In this document: positions 60,916 to 64,000 of the stretch, in pieces | How positions within the stretch are numbered: the stretch's first letter is position 1 | Layout: every line of letters begins with the position of its first letter | Origin: Vreelandella venusta | GTDB taxonomy: Bacteria; Pseudomonadota; Gammaproteobacteria; Pseudomonadales; Halomonadaceae | Assembly: GCF_007989605.1 (NCBI RefSeq) | Contig: NZ_BJUL01000016.1 | Span: 1 to 64,000 of the forward strand | Direction of reading: 5' to 3' | DNA: 64,000 bases | Notes under the pieces: model-generated | Told to the model about the DNA's origin: nothing | Databases searched by the model: none | What the model saw: the letters and a program-made list of their open reading frames with translations, nothing else | Program-made: the position numbers and the translations under genes

Positions 60916-62169
60916 ATGACTGACCTACAAACGTTCAGCGGCTGGCAGTACCTGTTAATCGACGTGGCCAACCACTTCGGTTTGGATAAAGAGCTGTACG
61001 AATCCCGCATTAAGTGGGCAGAGATCCACTTGGATCGTTTAGAAGAGATGGCCGCAGACGCCCCTAAGAAGACTCGCCCGCTGTACATCAAAGCGGTACA
61101 AGCGATTCGTGGTGCCCAACAGGGTAAGGCCACCGGCCACCTGGTAGGTTTTGATGCAGTTTGCAGCGGAATGCAAATTATGTCGGTACTTACCGGCTGC
61201 ATTAAGAGTGCTACCGCTACCGGCCTGATCGAGATGAACCAACGCTCTGACGCTTATACCGAGGTCACCAATGAAATGGGTAACCTCATGGGTAACCAGT
61301 TTGTAGTAGATCGTGACGATATTAAGCAAGGTGTCATGACCTCACTATATGGCTCAAAGGAACAGCCTAAGAAGATTTTCGGTGAGGATACCCCAGAGCT
61401 AGAAGGCTTCTACAAGGCGGTTAATAACGTGGCTCCTGGCCCCAGCAAACTATTAGACGCCCTGCTAGCCTCCTGGCAGCCATTCACCTTGGCTCATGAA
61501 TGGCGCCTACCTGACAACCACTGTGCTCGCATAAAAGTAATGGAGAAGATTGAGAAACGCCTGGAAGTGGATGAGCTAGGTGGTGTGAAATTCGACTACG
61601 AGTGGTACGAAAACGTAGGCCAAGAGAGTGGTGTAGCCAACGCAGCTAACGTGATCCACTCTATTGATGCCTACCTACTACGTACCCTGATTCGTCGTTG
61701 CAACTATGACCGTGACTTGATCGAAGCGGCGGATAGCGTGATCGAGCAGATTCTTATCGAACGTGAGTTGGGTGTAGTAGACGCTGACGTACCTGCATTA
61801 GAAGGGGAAGCACTGACCCTGGTTCATCGCTATAACGAAAGCCAGATGCCTGATATCAGCATCCTCAATTATCTGGACCACTCAGGCTACTACAACCTTA
61901 CCAGCGCCCACCTACGTGACCTGGCACGTATCTGTCAGCAGATGCTAGCCCACGCACCGTTCCCCATCCTATCGGTACATGATGAGTTCAAGTGTCACCC
62001 AAACAACATGAACCACCTACGTCGCCACTATCGAGACATACTTAAGGACATGGCCAATGCAGATATGCTTAGCGATGTCTTTAGCCAGATCTACGGACAG
62101 CAAGGGACTTATCCAAAGCTCATGCCGAACCTAGCAGATCACATCGTATGTAACTATGGTATTAACTGA
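60916..62169 (+). CDS. RNA polymerase II, second subunit (N4 gp16 type), 417 aa
   Basis: Catalytic half of the middle RNA polymerase. Motif A GFDAVCSGMQIMS with D80, motif B DDIKQGVMTSLYGSK with K137 and Y145, motif C ILSVHDEFKCHP (about 354-365). Here the motif B tyrosine is retained, unlike the vRNAP of the same genome. TTGGAGAAACACC precedes the start. Six small genes separate it from its partner subunit at 58182-59138. Confidence 0.9.
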   Translation: MTDLQTFSGWQYLLIDVANHFGLDKELYESRIKWAEIHLDRLEEMAADAPKKTRPLYIKAVQAIRGAQQGKATGHLVGFDAVCSGMQIMSVLTGCIKSATATGLIEMNQRSDAYTEVTNEMGNLMGNQFVVDRDDIKQGVMTSLYGSKEQPKKIFGEDTPELEGFYKAVNNVAPGPSKLLDALLASWQPFTLAHEWRLPDNHCARIKVMEKIEKRLEVDELGGVKFDYEWYENVGQESGVANAANVIHSIDAYLLRTLIRRCNYDRDLIEAADSVIEQILIERELGVVDADVPALEGEALTLVHRYNESQMPDISILNYLDHSGYYNLTSAHLRDLARICQQMLAHAPFPILSVHDEFKCHPNNMNHLRRHYRDILKDMANADMLSDVFSQIYGQQGTYPKLMPNLADHIVCNYGIN

Positions 62170-62196
62170 CCCCAGCAGCTAACAAGGAATCTTCGT

Positions 62197-62412
62197 ATGG
62201 AACGATGGGTAAGATCGTTAAAACGCAAGGCAACTGTGCCTGAAATAGATTTGTTTATTGAGGATATTAAAAAGGTTTACCAGAAACATGGGTTAGCCTT
62301 AAGTCACGAAGATGCTCACGGTGCCTTTCAGATTGTCTTACTTGACCCAGAGCACATTATTTGGTTGGAAGATGCCCTAGATGATAGGGATTACCCACAA
62401 AAAGAGCGCTAA
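62197..62412 (+). CDS. Small hypothetical protein, 71 aa
   Basis: AAGGA precedes the start. Charged, helical (ERWVRSLKRKATVPEIDLFI) with an acidic end. Not recognised. A promoter hairpin and a terminator follow. Confidence 0.65.
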   Translation: MERWVRSLKRKATVPEIDLFIEDIKKVYQKHGLALSHEDAHGAFQIVLLDPEHIIWLEDALDDRDYPQKER

Positions 62413-62418
62413 CAAAAG

Positions 62419-62431
62419 GCGGCTCCGCCGC
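62419..62431 (+). promoter_or_regulatory. vRNAP-type hairpin promoter
   Basis: GCGGC-TCC-GCCGC, perfect 5-bp stem with TCC loop (extendable with GG before), upstream of the HTH and AAA+ genes. Confidence 0.65.
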
Positions 62432-62446
62432 TCCTATGAATTTAAA

Positions 62447-62480
62447 GAAGCATCCCACATGGGGTGCTTCACTTTTTTTA
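62447..62480 (+). terminator. Terminator
   Basis: GAAGCATCCC-ACAT-GGGGTGCTTC (one offset pair) followed by ACTTTTTTT. It lies between the hairpin promoter and the next gene, so it may act as an attenuator. Confidence 0.8.
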
Positions 62481-62496
62481 TACGGAGCAAGAGCAG

Positions 62497-62898
62497 ATGA
62501 AACAGTCATCATTGCAATTAGTCGGTGCCCTAAACGAAGCTCAGAAAGATGCTGTTGTTCACTACTACATCACCGGCGGCAAGACAGTCAGTCAATCCTG
62601 GATCGCTAACCATTTTGGCGTCCACCGTAAGACCATTTACAACGTCCTCAAAGAACGTGGCGTTTTGTTAACCAAACAAGACCGCACCAAGTTAATGGGC
62701 GTTGCCCAGGTCATGAAAGAACTCGACCTCACGCCTGAAAAGGTACGAGCACTGGCTAAACCTATCGACCCTGATGCTGTGGTGAAACACATGATGGGTA
62801 TGGATGCCGACAAGCTCTCAGCCTTCCTTTACCAAATTATTGGTGCTCACCACATGCAGGAAGCAATGGCTTCCCAGGTAATGAAACATGCCTCATGA
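62497..62898 (+). CDS. HTH protein, 133 aa
   Basis: ATG 62497 chosen because the upstream in-frame GTG lies in the terminator. Residues about 27-56 (GGKTVSQSWIANHFGVHRKT...IYNVLKERG) form a clear helix-turn-helix, so it should bind DNA. The C-terminal half is helical with an LDLTPEKVRALAKPIDPDAV segment, typical of oligomerisation. A transcription regulator or a terminase-like DNA-binding protein is possible. Confidence 0.7.
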   Translation: MKQSSLQLVGALNEAQKDAVVHYYITGGKTVSQSWIANHFGVHRKTIYNVLKERGVLLTKQDRTKLMGVAQVMKELDLTPEKVRALAKPIDPDAVVKHMMGMDADKLSAFLYQIIGAHHMQEAMASQVMKHAS

Positions 62899-63127
62899 CT
62901 TACATGCCTGTCACATGAGCCTCTACCCGACTAAAGACAGTCTGGTAACGGCGCTATCTGACATTGAACAAGAGCTTGGTACAGAACAAACCAAGCGGAT
63001 CTTCCCGCTCATTATGAGCTACCACAATACCTTACTGATGGAAGTGTCAAAGCAGGTCGCTAACGATCCTATTGGTCCACCTCCAGCAGCAGCCCTCCCC
63101 ATTAACGTCGTACCTTTCCGCCGATAG
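62888..63127 (+). CDS. Hypothetical protein, 79 aa
   Basis: Overlaps the HTH gene by eleven bases. Helical first part (TALSDIEQELGTEQTKRIFP) and a proline-rich end. A start at ATG 62915 is equally likely; neither has a good ribosome site. Function unknown. Confidence 0.55.
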   Translation: MPHDLHACHMSLYPTKDSLVTALSDIEQELGTEQTKRIFPLIMSYHNTLLMEVSKQVANDPIGPPPAAALPINVVPFRR

Positions 63128-63134
63128 GAAACCT

Positions 63135-63944
63135 ATGTCTACCAATGCCGCTACCCTTAACCATCTTCGTCGTATCCTTGAAATCTTTCAGAAATCAGAC
63201 GGAGCTATCCGCCCTCATTTTGTACTGACCGGCCCTAGTGGTAGTGGCAAAAGTCACACCATGGCGCTGCTCTCCGAAGCCCTTGGCCTTAACATGTTTG
63301 AGATCAATGCGGCCCAGTTAACCAAAGAGGGAACCAGTGGTAATAGCTTAAGCAAAGCCCTTACACCGCTGTTTAATACCGGTGGCCAGCCTACCATCTG
63401 CTTTGTCGATGAGTTCGATAAGCTGTTTATCAGCGGTAACTCTAATTGTGAGTTAGCCCATGAAACCACCAATGGCGTACAGAACGAGTTTCTGAAAGTA
63501 CTCGAATCTGATACTGCCAGTGTATTTGCTGATTATGGTAAATACGTTAGCGCGAGCACTAAAAACGTTTTATTTGTTTTTGCTGGCGCCTTTAACGGTG
63601 AGGAGAATATCGACCTCGACCGATTGCGTGAGTTCGGTATTAAGACCGAGTTCCTAGGGCGTGTAGGCTTAGCCTTTGCTTTAGAGAAACTTTCCCTGGA
63701 AGACCTGGAAGCCATCTTGATTGGCTCACCACTGTTGGCCAATTACCTAGCCTTATTCCCTGACGTAGACCGTAGCACTGTCATTACTACCATCATGGGT
63801 GTCCTGCGCCAGCACCACGAACAAAACACGTTAGGTGCCCGCATGGTGAATACCTTGATTCACCAGTACTTCATTCTGGGTGGTTTACCTGAAAAGCAAA
63901 CCAAAAAATCCACTTTCCAAAAGACCCTTACTTTTGCTGCATAA
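63135..63944 (+). CDS. AAA+ ATPase, 269 aa
   Basis: ATG 63135 behind AGGAA, in place of the longer frame from 63072. Walker A GPSGSGKS (about 33-40), Walker B CFVDEFDK (about 89-96), sensor-1 region NVLFVFAGAF (about 144-153) and an arginine-finger-like GRV (about 176). The layout is that of ClpX-like/MoxR-like AAA+ proteins that N4-like phages keep in this region. Substrate unknown. Confidence 0.8.
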   Translation: MSTNAATLNHLRRILEIFQKSDGAIRPHFVLTGPSGSGKSHTMALLSEALGLNMFEINAAQLTKEGTSGNSLSKALTPLFNTGGQPTICFVDEFDKLFISGNSNCELAHETTNGVQNEFLKVLESDTASVFADYGKYVSASTKNVLFVFAGAFNGEENIDLDRLREFGIKTEFLGRVGLAFALEKLSLEDLEAILIGSPLLANYLALFPDVDRSTVITTIMGVLRQHHEQNTLGARMVNTLIHQYFILGGLPEKQTKKSTFQKTLTFAA

Positions 63945-63955
63945 GGTAGCCCTAT

Positions 63956-64000
63956 ATGTCTGAGAATACTCTTGCTGTTAATACTGTTGCCGCGACTACT
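63956..64000 (+). CDS. Start of an unidentified protein (partial)
   Basis: ATG 63956 behind AAGGTAG; 15 residues (MSENTLAVNTVAATT) are inside the window. In related phages a partner of the AAA+ ATPase follows here, but nothing can be confirmed. Confidence 0.55.
   Translation, partial: MSENTLAVNTVAATT

Overview
The window reads as most of the genome of an N4-like podovirus (Schitoviridae type) that also carries a plasmid maintenance module, so I interpret it as a phage-plasmid. The N4 signature is a very large gene (26295-36656, about 3450 codons) holding the T7-type RNA polymerase motifs of the N4 virion RNA polymerase (vRNAP). It is accompanied by a two-gene RNA polymerase II (58182-59138 and 60916-62169) and the N4 replication block: Cas4-like nuclease, primase, RecA-like ATPase, SSB and RuvC-like resolvase. 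The virion genes lie on the minus strand in N4 order, from vRNAP through internal proteins, major capsid, scaffold-like protein, portal and head-tail protein to TerL. The host cannot be named from the sequence. Gram-negative phage features (GH19 endolysin, lipoprotein) and bacterial-type Shine-Dalgarno sites are all that is visible.

Layout. 1-1.4 kb: small plus-strand genes and a holin-like protein. 1.4-3.8 kb: two long stretches without convincing genes, full of tRNA T-arm and D-arm hairpins in abnormal arrangements, flanking two small genes. 3.8-5.6 kb: membrane protein, AAA+ ATPase and an unknown. 5.6-7.9 kb: another tRNA-like RNA, then ParA, a ribbon-helix-helix partner, a small protein and a RepL-like initiator with a TGTCA-rich control region. 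7.9-14.5 kb (minus): tail-fibre island with a lambda J-like 1261-residue protein. 14.5-26.3 kb (plus): HTH protein, ThyX, NrdB, NrdA, then the replication block. 26.3-48.9 kb (minus): vRNAP and virion genes. 48.9-49.9 kb (plus): dUTPase, an Acb2-type anti-CBASS protein and a conserved unknown, inserted between portal and head-tail genes. 50-54.2 kb (minus): lipoprotein, head-tail protein, TerL, a TerL-coupled protein and endolysin. 54.2-64 kb (plus): early region of tiny genes, then the two RNA polymerase II genes separated by six small genes, an HTH protein and a second AAA+ ATPase. In N4 the terminase end and the early end are opposite ends of a linear genome. Here they are adjacent at about 54.2-54.4 kb, as expected of a circular plasmid form or a circularised assembly. 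The family A DNA polymerase and helicase expected in this family are not in the window and presumably lie outside it.

How it works together (inference from the N4 model). vRNAP is injected with the DNA and starts early rightward transcription at small hairpins with TCC or TTC loops, many of which are visible on the plus strand only. RNA polymerase II then reads the middle genes, and host polymerase with phage SSB the late genes. On top of this sits a second network: a short octamer related to TATTGCAA, in clusters of two to six at eight-base spacing, occurs at eleven places from 1 to 46 kb, including the parA leader. The best guess is that the partition RHH protein binds them as dispersed centromeres and/or operators. 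The most unusual items are the tRNA-like RNAs, this octamer network and a natural Tyr-to-Phe change in the vRNAP nucleotide-selection motif.
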